DNA of 64,000 bases from Alphaproteobacteria bacterium. Lineage in GTDB: Bacteria > Pseudomonadota > Alphaproteobacteria > Micropepsales > Micropepsaceae. Below are positions 50,118 through 57,703 of the stretch, in pieces. The stretch lies in assembly GCA_947473475.1 (NCBI GenBank), contig CANJBZ010000002.1:62001-126000 (forward strand), read 5' to 3'. Each line of letters begins with the position of its first letter. Positions within the stretch are counted from its first letter, which is position 1. The position numbers and the translations under genes are program-made. Under the pieces are notes generated by a model that saw nothing but the letters and a program-made list of their open reading frames with translations, ran no database searches and was not told the DNA's origin.

Positions 50118-50607
50118 GGACCCCCATGCCGCCCATGCAGCGCAAGGGCAAACCGCCCAGCCCAAACGGCAGCGCAGCGCCGGTGTCCCTTCAATCATCG
50201 GCGGCGAATTGGTTGTGCGCGGAACGCTCGTGTCATCCGGCGATGTACAAATCGACGGCAAAGTTGACGGCGATGTCCGCGCTGTAGCACTGGTGATCGG
50301 CGAAAAGGCGATTATCGTCGGCGATCTCTATGCCGAAGAGGCCGTTATTCGCGGCCGTGTCGAAGGCAGCATCCGCGCCCACAAAGTACAGCTTTGCGCG
50401 ACCTGTCATGTAGAGGGCAACATTCTGCACGAAGCTCTGTCCGTTGAGTCCGGCGCATTTTTCGAAGGCAACTGCCGGCACTCCGACAACCCACTTGCCG
50501 ACGCGCCCGAAGCAGTCATGCCCGAGCGCAAGACGTCCGCGGCGCAGTCCATCGCCGGTGATCGCCGCCCAGCGATCGCCCAAGCCGCGGACGCAACGGC
50601 GAGATAG
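50101..50607 (+). CDS. Bactofilin
   Basis: The 168-residue cytoskeletal protein has the central right-handed beta-helix domain (about 30-115) with repeating GELVVRGTLVSSGDVQIDGKVDGDV and GDLYAEEAVIRGRVEGSIRAHKVQL rungs. Flexible basic termini flank it. Bactofilins polymerise without nucleotide and organise cell-wall enzymes. It overlaps the M23 gene by 17 bp. M23-bactofilin pairs control cell shape in stalked or curved bacteria, so this pair may act likewise. Confidence 0.93.
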   Translation: MFSKTKDPHAAHAAQGQTAQPKRQRSAGVPSIIGGELVVRGTLVSSGDVQIDGKVDGDVRAVALVIGEKAIIVGDLYAEEAVIRGRVEGSIRAHKVQLCATCHVEGNILHEALSVESGAFFEGNCRHSDNPLADAPEAVMPERKTSAAQSIAGDRRPAIAQAADATAR

Positions 50608-50639
50608 ATTTGCACTCTTGACGGGGCTTGGTGCTCACC

Positions 50640-51305
50640 ATGCCGAATACGCTCGCATCCCCTAGAGTTTCTGCCCTGCTGTCCCGATTGTTCACGGAAG
50701 CGGACGAAAAAGATCCGGCCGTCCTTCTGTCGATTCAAAAAGAAGCCGACGCGAATTTTGCCGGCCAGCGTTACCACCCGTCGCTGACGCACCTGTTCGA
50801 TCAGGCTTTCATGCCGGTGCCGCCCGAAGTCGGGCAACTCCTCTATGTGCTGATCCGCAGCCGCCGCCCGGCCACCATCGTCGAGGTCGGTACGTCTTAC
50901 GGCATTTCGGCGATCCATATTGCGTCGGCGCTCAACGACAATGCCGAGGGCCGTTTGATCAGCGCGGAACTGTCGGCCCGAAAAGTCGCAGCCGCACGCG
51001 CCAATTTGCAGTCGCTGGGCTTGGATCGCTGGGTTGAAATCCGACAGGGCGATGCCTTCGAAACGCTGAAATCGGTCGAAGGCCCAATCGATATTCTGTT
51101 CCTGGACGGTTGGAAGGATTTCTACCTTCCGCTTCTGAAAATTCTGGAACCGCAGCTTGGGCCGGGCTCGCTCGTCATCGGCGACGACACCAAGCTATTT
51201 CCCGAACGCCTCGCGTCCTATCTCGCCTATGTCCGCAATCCCGCCAACTACCAATCCGTCGATTTAAACATCGGCGACGGCGTGGAAGTGTCGGTTAAAA
51301 TTTGA
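50640..51305 (+). CDS. Class I SAM-dependent methyltransferase
   Basis: The 221-residue protein has motif I EVGTSYGISAIHIASAL near residue 83 (SAM binding), motif II LISAELSARKVAAARANL and the acidic motif LFLDGWKDFYLPLL near 155. The fold resembles O-methyltransferase family 3/Methyltransf_24, substrate unknown. ATG 50640 is the preferred start; TTG 50628 and GTG 50631 also open the frame. It follows the bactofilin by 32 bp and could be in the same unit. Confidence 0.85.
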   Translation: MPNTLASPRVSALLSRLFTEADEKDPAVLLSIQKEADANFAGQRYHPSLTHLFDQAFMPVPPEVGQLLYVLIRSRRPATIVEVGTSYGISAIHIASALNDNAEGRLISAELSARKVAAARANLQSLGLDRWVEIRQGDAFETLKSVEGPIDILFLDGWKDFYLPLLKILEPQLGPGSLVIGDDTKLFPERLASYLAYVRNPANYQSVDLNIGDGVEVSVKI

Positions 51306-51321
51306 TCCTCCCCCGCTCCGC

Positions 51322-51535
51322 AGGGCTATTGCATATTCGGATCGAGCGAGAAATTTCGAGTCGAAATTGCCTCCCCCTTGTGGGGAGGCCGAAATTGATC
51401 GCGCATTCGCGAGCAATTTCGGGTGGGGGGAGCCTATCCACGACAATCCCCCCACCCGAAATGCCTCGCGGCTGAAGCCGCTTCGGCATTTCGACCTCCC
51501 CACAAGGGGGAGGTAATAGATTGTGCGATAGCCCT
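51322..51535. repeat. Inverted pair of GC-rich repeat elements (type B)
   Basis: Two ~90-110 bp copies face each other around a 15-bp centre (51432-51446). Each reads AGGGCTAT, CCTCCCCCTTGTGGGGAGG (51370-51388 and, inverted, 51495-51513), a CGAAAT-flanked variable hairpin and ATTTCGGGTGGGGGGA. The variable hairpins differ: GATCGCGCATTCGCGAGC in the left copy, GCCGAAGCGGCTTC-type in the right. They fill the convergent gap between the methyltransferase and prfB. Confidence 0.75.
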
Positions 51536-51560
51536 GTCTGCGCAGCAGGGGAGGAACTAT

Positions 51561-52692
51561 TTAATCCAAATCTTCCACAGGGCCCGCGCCTTCGCCGCCC
51601 ACTTTTTGCGCCAGGGACGCCGCCATGAACGCGTCGAGGTCACCGTCCAGCACGTCTCCCGGCGAATGCGATTGAATACCGGTGCGCAGATCTTTCACGA
51701 GCTGATAGGGCTGCAGCACGTAAGAACGTATCTGATGGCCCCAGCCGATGTCCGATTTGGCATCGTTCTGCGCCTGCGCCGCTTCCTCACGTTTACGGAT
51801 TTCTGCTTCGTACAAACGCGCGCGCAGCATCGACCATGCCTGGGCGCGGTTCTTGTGCTGCGAACGGTCGCTTTGGCACTGCACGGCGATGCTCGTCGGA
51901 AGATGCGTAATACGCACCGCCGATTCGGTTTTGTTGACGTGCTGTCCACCCGCGCCGCTCGCACGATAGACGTCGATGCGAACATCCTTTTCCGGAATGT
52001 CGATTTCGATTTTGTCGTCGATCACCGGAAAGGCGCCGACCGACGCAAAGCTGGTGTGCCGCCGCGCATTGGAATCGAACGGTGAAATCCGCACCAGACG
52101 GTGTACGCCGGTTTCCGTCTTCAGCCAGCCATAAGCGTTCTCGCCCTTGACCTGGATGGTCGCGGATTTGATGCCGGCCTCTTCGCCTTCGCTCTCCTCG
52201 AGCCACTCGACCTTATAGCCGTGCTTCTCGGCCCAGCGCGTGTACATGCGCAGCAGCATCGAAGCCCAATCCTGGGATTCTGTGCCGCCCGCGCCGGCGT
52301 GAACTTCGAGAAAGGCGTCGTTCGCGTCAGCCTCGCCCGACAGCATCGATTCGAGCTTCATCACATCGGCCCGCGCGCGCAAACTGGCAAGGCTTGCCTC
52401 GGCATCGGCGACCATGGCCTTGTCGCCTTCTGCTTCGGCCATCTCGATCAGGCCGACCGAATCGTTCAGCTCGTTTTCCAGCACGCGATAGGTGGAGATC
52501 GACCGGTCGAGCCGGTTGCGTTCCCGCATCAACGCTTGAGCGGCTTGGGGATCGTTCCAGAAGGCGGGGGATTCGGACTTGGCGTTCAGCTCATCGAGCC
52601 GGAAGACAGCATTGTCCCAGTCAAAGATGCCTCCTCAGCAGGGCCAACGCCTGCTTGATGTCGGCAATGGTGCGTTCGGTTTCAGCGCGCAA
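51561..52692 (-). CDS. prfB: Peptide chain release factor 2 with programmed +1 frameshift
   Basis: RF2 (about 376 residues after frameshifting) recognises UGA and UAA. The first 23 codons run from a TTG at 52692 ([23 protein letters not shown], family-like) and stop at the in-frame TGA (52621-52623) in CTT TGA C. The preceding AGGAGG three bases before CTT is the frameshift stimulator. The +1 frame then reads [12 protein letters not shown] to the end, with the GGQ motif in [14 protein letters not shown] and the tripeptide SPF in VRISPFDSN. This is autoregulation: low RF2 favours frameshifting. No ATG opens the short first frame. Confidence 0.94.
52620..52635 (-). promoter_or_regulatory. prfB recoding signal
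   Basis: The coding-strand sequence AGGAGG CAT CTT TGA C matches the E. coli arrangement (SD-like hexamer, three bases, CUU UGA C). The ribosome skips one U at 52623 and continues with GAC. Confidence 0.93.
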
Positions 52693-52844
52693 AGCATCGG
52701 CCTTTCGAGTAAGGCGGGTGATATAGGACCACGCCGAACCAAGCGCAACGTCACAACGGCCGTCCGATGTTTCGCCGCATTTACCAAATTGAAGAAAAAC
52801 AGTAGTAGCAATGTTGGTCGGGGCGGGCCGTGAAGGTTTGAGCG

Positions 52845-52991
52845 ATGAGACTGATTTGGACGGTTTTGTTCGGTGCTTTGATTACGCTGCTCTTCGGCGC
52901 CGTTCTGGTGCGCGAGCGTGGCCGGCTTCCTACGCCGCGGTTTCGCCGGCTGATGACCGTTGAAGAAGCCGTTCGCTGGCGGGCGGAATAG
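52845..52991 (+). CDS. Small single-pass membrane protein, 48 residues
   Basis: An unannotated-length frame reads MRLIWTVLFGALITLLFGAV, then VRERGRLPTPRFRRLMTVEEAVRWRAE. The first ~22 residues form one membrane helix and the rest is basic. GGTTTGAGCG precedes the ATG; the Shine-Dalgarno is weak. It is divergent from prfB and upstream of the SUMF1-like gene by 110 bp. It may be a genuine small protein; no homologue is recognised. Confidence 0.45.
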   Translation: MRLIWTVLFGALITLLFGAVLVRERGRLPTPRFRRLMTVEEAVRWRAE

Positions 52992-53101
52992 TTCCTTCTT
53001 CCGTGCTTCCTTAGGCCAGCAGGGCGGAACTTCCGCCTGGGGGCGCCCGGTCTATTTTCCCCGTCTTGCAACACCACCGGGCCGTCTCTAGCCTCGGTTG
53101 C

Positions 53102-54031
53102 ATGAAACCGATGGATCGCATGCCTCGCCGCGGCGCAACATTTGCTTTGTTGGCTCTGATGGCGATCGCGGGCGCCTCGGCATCCCTGCGCGCCCAGGAG
53201 CAGAAGGACCGCGAGTTTACGGAATGCGAGAAGTGCCCCGTGATGGTGGGCATTCCCGCGGGCGCGTTTCTGATGGGCAGCCCCGACAACGAGCCGGGGC
53301 GGTTCGATACCGAAAATCCCCAGCACCGCGTCGCCATCAAGGCGTTTGCCCTAAGCAAGTTCCCGGTCACCAGCGAGCAATTCCTCATCTTCCTGAGGGA
53401 GACGGGCTATCAACCCGCGCCGTGCAATTCGATTCAGCGCGTCGGCTGGAAATCGCCTGGGCGCGGCTATGCCTATCCGCCCTATGGGGTGGAGCCGCCG
53501 CGCTGGCCGGCCGTGTGCCTCGATTGGGAAGACGCGCGCGCCTATATCGACTGGCTGAATATCCAGGTCAAAATGGCGCGCCCCAACCTTGCGAATGCGC
53601 CCGGTCCCTATCGCCTGCCGAGCGAAGCGGAATGGGAATATGCCGCGCGCGGCGGCACGGCCACGGCCCGCTGGTGGGGAGAGGCCATCGGCAGCGGCCA
53701 TGCCAATTGCAACGGCTGCGGCAGCAAGTTCGATTACCGCACGCTCGGCGACGTCGATGCGTTTACGGTCAATCCGTTCGGCCTCACCGGCGTTCTCGGC
53801 AATGCGTGGCAATGGACGGAAGATTGCTGGCACGACAACTACATCGGCGCGCCCAGCAACGGCAGCGCGTGGACGGAGAGGAATTGCAGACGGCACGTGG
53901 TGCGCGGCGGCTCATGGAATAACGTGCCGGTATTCATCCGCTCGGCCACGCGTAGCGGCAGTTCGCCCAATGGCGGCGAGTTCGACTATTCGAGCCTTGC
54001 GGGATTCCGCGTGGCGCGAAATTTGCCGTAG
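53102..54031 (+). CDS. SUMF1/FGE-domain protein, secreted
   Basis: The 309-residue protein has an N-terminal signal peptide (FALLALMAIAGASASLRAQ) and then a formylglycine-generating-enzyme-type domain: GAFLMGSPDNEPG, KFPVTSEQFLIFLRETG, YRLPSEAEWEYAARGG, NPFGLTGVLGNAWQWTED and the RHVVRGGSWNN end. The CxxxxC active-site pair of true FGE is not evident, so sulfatase activation cannot be claimed; many family members have other or unknown roles. Several Met codons (53102, 53111, 53120) could start; no strong Shine-Dalgarno decides. Confidence 0.85.
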   Translation: MKPMDRMPRRGATFALLALMAIAGASASLRAQEQKDREFTECEKCPVMVGIPAGAFLMGSPDNEPGRFDTENPQHRVAIKAFALSKFPVTSEQFLIFLRETGYQPAPCNSIQRVGWKSPGRGYAYPPYGVEPPRWPAVCLDWEDARAYIDWLNIQVKMARPNLANAPGPYRLPSEAEWEYAARGGTATARWWGEAIGSGHANCNGCGSKFDYRTLGDVDAFTVNPFGLTGVLGNAWQWTEDCWHDNYIGAPSNGSAWTERNCRRHVVRGGSWNNVPVFIRSATRSGSSPNGGEFDYSSLAGFRVARNLP

Positions 54032-54049
54032 ATGGAATGGATTCTCGCG

Positions 54050-54263
54050 GAGCCGCGGGGGTCGCGGAGAAGAAGAAGGGAACCACAAAGGACACGAAGG
54101 AGACACGAAGGACACGAAGTTTATTTTGCTTCTCATCCGACTCCGTACCGGGACAATTTGGATGACGGGCGCGCAAAACGCGCCCGTTGAGCTTTGTGCT
54201 CTTTGAGTCTCCTTTGTATCCTTTGTGGTCTCCCTTTTTCCTCTGCGGCTCCGCGCCTCCGCG
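54050..54263. repeat. Imperfect long inverted repeat with CACGAAGGA-type units
   Basis: The left arm (54050-54122) has GAACCACAAAGGACACGAAGG followed by two more GACACGAAGG copies; the right arm (54190-54263) reads the complement of the same pattern (CTTTGTATCCTTTGTGGTCTC). GCGGAGCCGCGG and CGGCTCCGCGCC edges flank both arms. A short hairpin (ACGGGCGCG/CGCGCCCGT, 54165-54187) lies at the centre. It occupies the convergent gap between the SUMF1-like and TonB-like genes. Confidence 0.65.
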
Positions 54264-54284
54264 TGAACTCTTCTAATTTCGTCC

Positions 54285-55049
54285 TCAGCGGAACGTGTCG
54301 CGCGGGTTTAGAACAAGGGTTACGTCGGTCACCTCGTCATGGCCTAGCGGCAGATGAAACGGTGAGGACAGCAGCACTGCGTTGCGCGCTCTCAGTGCGA
54401 TCTCGTGATACAGCGCGTCGGTTTCGTAGCGGGCCGCATCCAGAATGTCGGCTCGGGTTACGATGCCGTCGTGATCGAGAACCACCCGAATCGACACCGT
54501 CACGTTGCGGCCATTCAGGGTCTCGGTATCCAGACTCCACCGCCGCTCGACTTGCGCACGGATGAGGTCTTTCACGGAGACGCTTCCATTGCCTGCGCCC
54601 CTTCTTCCTGTTCCGGCTGTACCCGTTCCGCCAAGCGCGCTCGATTCGGGCTGCCGCAGCTTTGCCAATGCCGCCAGCTTGGTTTCCAGTTCATCCTGCA
54701 CCACCGGCTCCTGAGCCGTATCCGACGACGGGTTGGGAAGGGCCGGTACCGCCGGGGCCGCCTGAATGAGCGCCGCCAAAGGCCGAGGCGGAGCTACCGC
54801 CGTTCGCGCGGCTGGGGCCGCTTCCGTTTTCGCGGGCGCGGGTGCGGGCATCACGGTTTCCGGCGCGATTTGCACCACCTCGACCGGCACCACCGGCGCG
54901 TCCGCTGGCAAAGCAGTCAATTGCCGTATCAGGAAAAATGCCAGCAATCCGTGCAGCACCAAGGAGACAGCCCAGCCCGGCCCGCGGCGCCGGCCGTAGG
55001 CGCCGTCTACAGTGGCAAAAGCGTCATTCAGGCTGGGATTGGCTATCAT
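54285..55049 (-). CDS. TonB/TolA-like energy transducer
   Basis: The 254-residue protein has a short cytoplasmic N-terminus, one membrane anchor (about 25-45, WAVSLVLHGLLAFFLI), a Pro/Ala-rich periplasmic linker (about 50-120) and a C-terminal TonB/TolA-type domain (VERRWSLDTETLNGRNVTVSIRVVLDHDG, then RADILDAARYETD). It would couple inner-membrane energy to an outer-membrane partner. No ExbB/ExbD gene is adjacent. It converges on the SUMF1-like gene and is divergent from the B3-like hydrolase. Confidence 0.78.
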   Translation of the reverse strand: MIANPSLNDAFATVDGAYGRRRGPGWAVSLVLHGLLAFFLIRQLTALPADAPVVPVEVVQIAPETVMPAPAPAKTEAAPAARTAVAPPRPLAALIQAAPAVPALPNPSSDTAQEPVVQDELETKLAALAKLRQPESSALGGTGTAGTGRRGAGNGSVSVKDLIRAQVERRWSLDTETLNGRNVTVSIRVVLDHDGIVTRADILDAARYETDALYHEIALRARNAVLLSSPFHLPLGHDEVTDVTLVLNPRDTFR

Positions 55050-55194
55050 CGGCGCGCCTTCAATCGCCGAACCATAACGCGGCGGGCGTGTTGCTGCATA
55101 TCTCCCGTCCCAAGCGCCGCCCTTCCCCGGCCTCCCCCGCCTGTACTATAGATGCCGCAGCTTTTAGCCGGACTTAAAGCCCCTGGGAGGATTT

Positions 55195-56157
55195 ATGAAA
55201 GTCACCGCACGCTTGGCGCCGTTTGCGCTTGCTTCGCTCGCCGCCAGTTTCCTTGTCACTTCGGCTTCGGCCCAAGCGCAATACAGAGGCTTCCCCAAGA
55301 GCCCGACCAGCCCCATCAGCCAGCACTACCGTGAAGAAGGCAAAGACAACGTCGAACTGCAGAAGGTCGCGCCGTTCAAGATGTTCGACAACGTCTGGTA
55401 TGTCGGACCGGGCTATGTCGCCTGCTACCTGATCAAGACCTCCGTGGGCGCGATCCTGATCGATGCCTCCGAAGAAACCGCGATGACCGACCACGTCATC
55501 GACAGCATCAAGAAAACCGGCACGGATATGAAGGACATCAAGGCGATCTTCGTCAGCCATGGTCACATCGACCATTGGGGCGGCATCGACCGCATGCATG
55601 AACTGACCGGCGCGCCGGTGTACGCCGCGGAAGAAGATTGGAAACTGATCGAACGCACGGGCTCGGAGCCCGGCCGTAACGGCGCCCCGCCGCCGCGCGC
55701 GCCCAAGCGCGACCACGTCATTCATGACGGCGACAAATACACGCTTGGCGATACGACACTCGATCTGATGGTGACGCCGGGCCACACGCCGGGCGTCATG
55801 ACCGCGATCTTCACCGTTTACGACAATGGCAAGCCATATAAGGCGTTGTATTCCGGCGGCCTGGGTGGACGCGACGGTGTGCGCGGCTTTGAACAGGCCG
55901 TGATCAGCACCAAGCGGGTGTCGCAGATCCAGGGCATCCAGGTCTACTTTGCCAACCACGGTTGGAATCCGGGTACGGATTATCCGGGCGGCAGCATTTT
56001 CGAACGCGGCGAAAAGTTGAAAAACCGCAAGGCGGGCGATCCCAATCCGTTCATCGATCCCGCCGCGTGGGAGCAAAACATCAAGGTGACGACGGACCGG
56101 GTCGCGAAGGGCTTGGAAGAAGAAAAGAAGAAAGCCGCTGCCGGCGGCGCGAAGTAA
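55195..56157 (+). CDS. Secreted B3-like MBL-fold hydrolase
   Basis: The 320-residue protein has a signal peptide (cleavage near SASAQ). The metal motif HxHxDH is SHGHIDHWGG near residue 122, the third His is in TPGHTPG near 199 and the last His in FANHGWNPG near 260, the subclass B3 pattern. Many such proteins are not beta-lactamases, and resistance cannot be claimed from sequence. A GGGAGG site precedes ATG 55195. A C-terminal Lys/Ala-rich tail follows. A perfect bidirectional terminator lies 17 bp downstream. Confidence 0.88.
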   Translation: MKVTARLAPFALASLAASFLVTSASAQAQYRGFPKSPTSPISQHYREEGKDNVELQKVAPFKMFDNVWYVGPGYVACYLIKTSVGAILIDASEETAMTDHVIDSIKKTGTDMKDIKAIFVSHGHIDHWGGIDRMHELTGAPVYAAEEDWKLIERTGSEPGRNGAPPPRAPKRDHVIHDGDKYTLGDTTLDLMVTPGHTPGVMTAIFTVYDNGKPYKALYSGGLGGRDGVRGFEQAVISTKRVSQIQGIQVYFANHGWNPGTDYPGGSIFERGEKLKNRKAGDPNPFIDPAAWEQNIKVTTDRVAKGLEEEKKKAAAGGAK

Positions 56158-56173
56158 TCTTCATCCGCACACG

Positions 56174-56212
56174 GAAAAGCCCTCATGCGCAGCCAGCGCA
56201 TGAGGGCTTTTC
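56174..56212. terminator. Bidirectional terminator, 17-bp perfect stem
   Basis: GAAAAGCCCTCATGCGC pairs perfectly with GCGCATGAGGGCTTTTC around the loop AGCCA, between the convergent B3-like and PEP-CTERM genes. Both strands have a T-run at the far edge. Confidence 0.92.
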
Positions 56213-56229
56213 TATTTCAGGAACGATGT

Positions 56230-56877
56230 TTAAGAGCGGCGGCGGCGAACTGCGCCAAAAGCCAAGAGCCCCACGCCCAGCAAAGCGAGCGTAGCAGGCT
56301 CAGGCACGGTACCAATCGTATCGACCCGGCCACGGATTCGCATTTGAACGCCTGTCGAGGCCGGCGCTGTAGAAGCCGTATTCGCAACGACGATCTCCAG
56401 CGTGTTCAAGCCAGCAAGGAAGTTCGACGAAATCGTGAACTTTTTGAACGATGCCCACGGCGAACTGGACGCGGGCGGAGAGTTGAACACATTGACGCCG
56501 TTCAAAAGAATAGAGCCCGACTTGTCCAACGCAATCGAACCCTTCAGCAACGCCGTCAAAGGATCATGGCCCGTGAGATCGAACGTCGTCGTATAGGTGA
56601 ACGGCCCCGATCCGGCATTGCCGGTAAAATTCGGACTTATCCATTCTGAAAAAGCGGTGTTTCCAACCCAACCCAACCCGCCTGGCGTACCGATCGCAAA
56701 GGCGTTGCCGCCCGGAGAAACTGTGTAATGCGGATCGGCAGCACCATCCAAAATGGGCGTGCCGAACGCATCGACGCCGGTGCTGAAGATATCAATGGGA
56801 ACTGCTGCGGCAGGTTGCGCTGCCGCCATCGCAACCGCCACTGCGGTTGCGGCAATAATCCAATTCAAACGTGCCAT
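56230..56877 (-). CDS. PEP-CTERM sorting-signal protein
   Basis: The 215-residue exported protein starts MARLNWIIAATAVAVAMAAAQ and ends with the PEP-CTERM signal VPEPATLALLGVGLLAFGA plus RRRRS, which an exosortase cleaves. The middle is a beta-sandwich-like region with no known catalytic motif. GAGGGGCAC precedes ATG 56877; an in-frame ATG eleven codons upstream is not preferred. No exosortase gene is seen in this window. It likely ends up in the envelope or extracellular matrix. Confidence 0.9.
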   Translation of the reverse strand: MARLNWIIAATAVAVAMAAAQPAAAVPIDIFSTGVDAFGTPILDGAADPHYTVSPGGNAFAIGTPGGLGWVGNTAFSEWISPNFTGNAGSGPFTYTTTFDLTGHDPLTALLKGSIALDKSGSILLNGVNVFNSPPASSSPWASFKKFTISSNFLAGLNTLEIVVANTASTAPASTGVQMRIRGRVDTIGTVPEPATLALLGVGLLAFGAVRRRRS

Positions 56878-57021
56878 GTGCCCCTCGATCGCGGAATCGC
56901 GATTAACCAATTAACCATAAGCAATCGATATGCCACTGTCTAAGTCATTGATATTTATCGGCTCAGACGGTCGAGGTGGCAGGAACTGTAAAGAATGCCG
57001 ACAAGTTCCAGGTTGAAATGA

Positions 57022-57051
57022 AGACGCTCCCTCGAAACCGAGGGAGCGTCT
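57022..57051 (-). terminator. Terminator-like hairpin after the PEBP pseudogene
   Basis: A perfect 13-bp stem (AGACGCTCCCTCG / CGAGGGAGCGTCT, loop AAAC) lies 16 bp after the pseudogene stop. On the minus strand it is followed by TTCATTTC, a weak U-tract. The rest of the gap to the PEP-CTERM gene (56878-57021) shows no clear feature. Confidence 0.7.
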
Positions 57052-57066
57052 CTCAGCGCAAAAAAC

Positions 57067-57631
57067 TCAGGGCTTTACGAACAGGCCGACAAGACCGGCG
57101 GCGCCCTTCACATGGCCGGTCAGCTTCGCTTCCAGCTCCGGCAGCGTCAGGCCGGGCGGCAATTCCTTCGGGTCGAGATCGGTCGCGATCACCTTGAAGG
57201 TGTAGTGGTGCGGCGACCCCGGGGGGGGGGCATGGGCCGGAGTAGAAGCCCACGCCCTGCGTGCTCTTGCCACCGACATATTTGTCGGTCGGCTTGCTCA
57301 CTTCACCTTCCGCAAACGACGTCACGTTCGCCGGAATGCCATACGACACCCAGTGGAACACGCCCAGGCCGCCACGGCCTTCCGGATCGACCATCGTCAG
57401 CGCAAAGCTCTTGGTGTCGGCAGGCGCGCCGCTCCACGACAGTTGCGGCGACACGTTCTGGCCGACGCAGTTCGGGTTGGGCATCGCAGGATTATTTACG
57501 TTCGCGACCTTGGCCGGCATCATCGTGCCGTCCTTGAACGTCGTCGAGGAGAGCGCGAAAGGCGTTTAGGCCATCGCGCTGATGCTGTAACCGGCCAACA
57601 GAACGCCGGCTGCAAGTAGTGCTTTTTTCAT
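57067..57631 (-). pseudogene. PEBP-family (YbhB/YbcL type) protein, broken twice
   Basis: The ancestral product would be a ~187-residue exported PEBP protein. It begins MKKALLAAGVLLAGYSISAMA (signal peptide), but codon 22 is TAA (57566-57568) where CAA (Gln) is likely, just after the predicted cleavage site. The frame then continues with TPFALSSTTFKDG, VDPEGRGGLGVFHWVSYG and GPCPPPG, the family's anion-binding motifs. A second break follows at a run of ten C on the coding strand (57221-57230): the C-terminus SPHHYTFKVIATDLDPKELP is in the next frame and one C fewer would restore it. AGGAGAATACCT precedes the ATG. Confidence 0.85.
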
Positions 57632-57703
57632 AGGTATTCTCCTTATGCGGTTTCGACTTATCACCGGAAAGGCAGCTACCTCACCGGCAATTCTTTTTGT
57701 CCG

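Noticed and set aside
53102-54031. SUMF1-like protein as a true formylglycine-generating enzyme
   Set aside because: The catalytic cysteine pair is not evident and no sulfatase gene is nearby, so a sulfatase-activating role is not claimed.
54165-54187. Central hairpin in the 54-kb repeat as a terminator of the SUMF1-like gene
   Set aside because: It lacks a U-tract and is centred in a larger inverted repeat.
55195-56157. B3-like hydrolase as a carbapenemase
   Set aside because: The metal motif is shared by many non-lactamase hydrolases and nothing in context supports resistance.
57221-57230. G10/C10 tract as a phase-variation switch
   Set aside because: The same gene has an independent nonsense codon 22 residues in, so switching the tract could not restore expression. 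It is treated as decay or read error.
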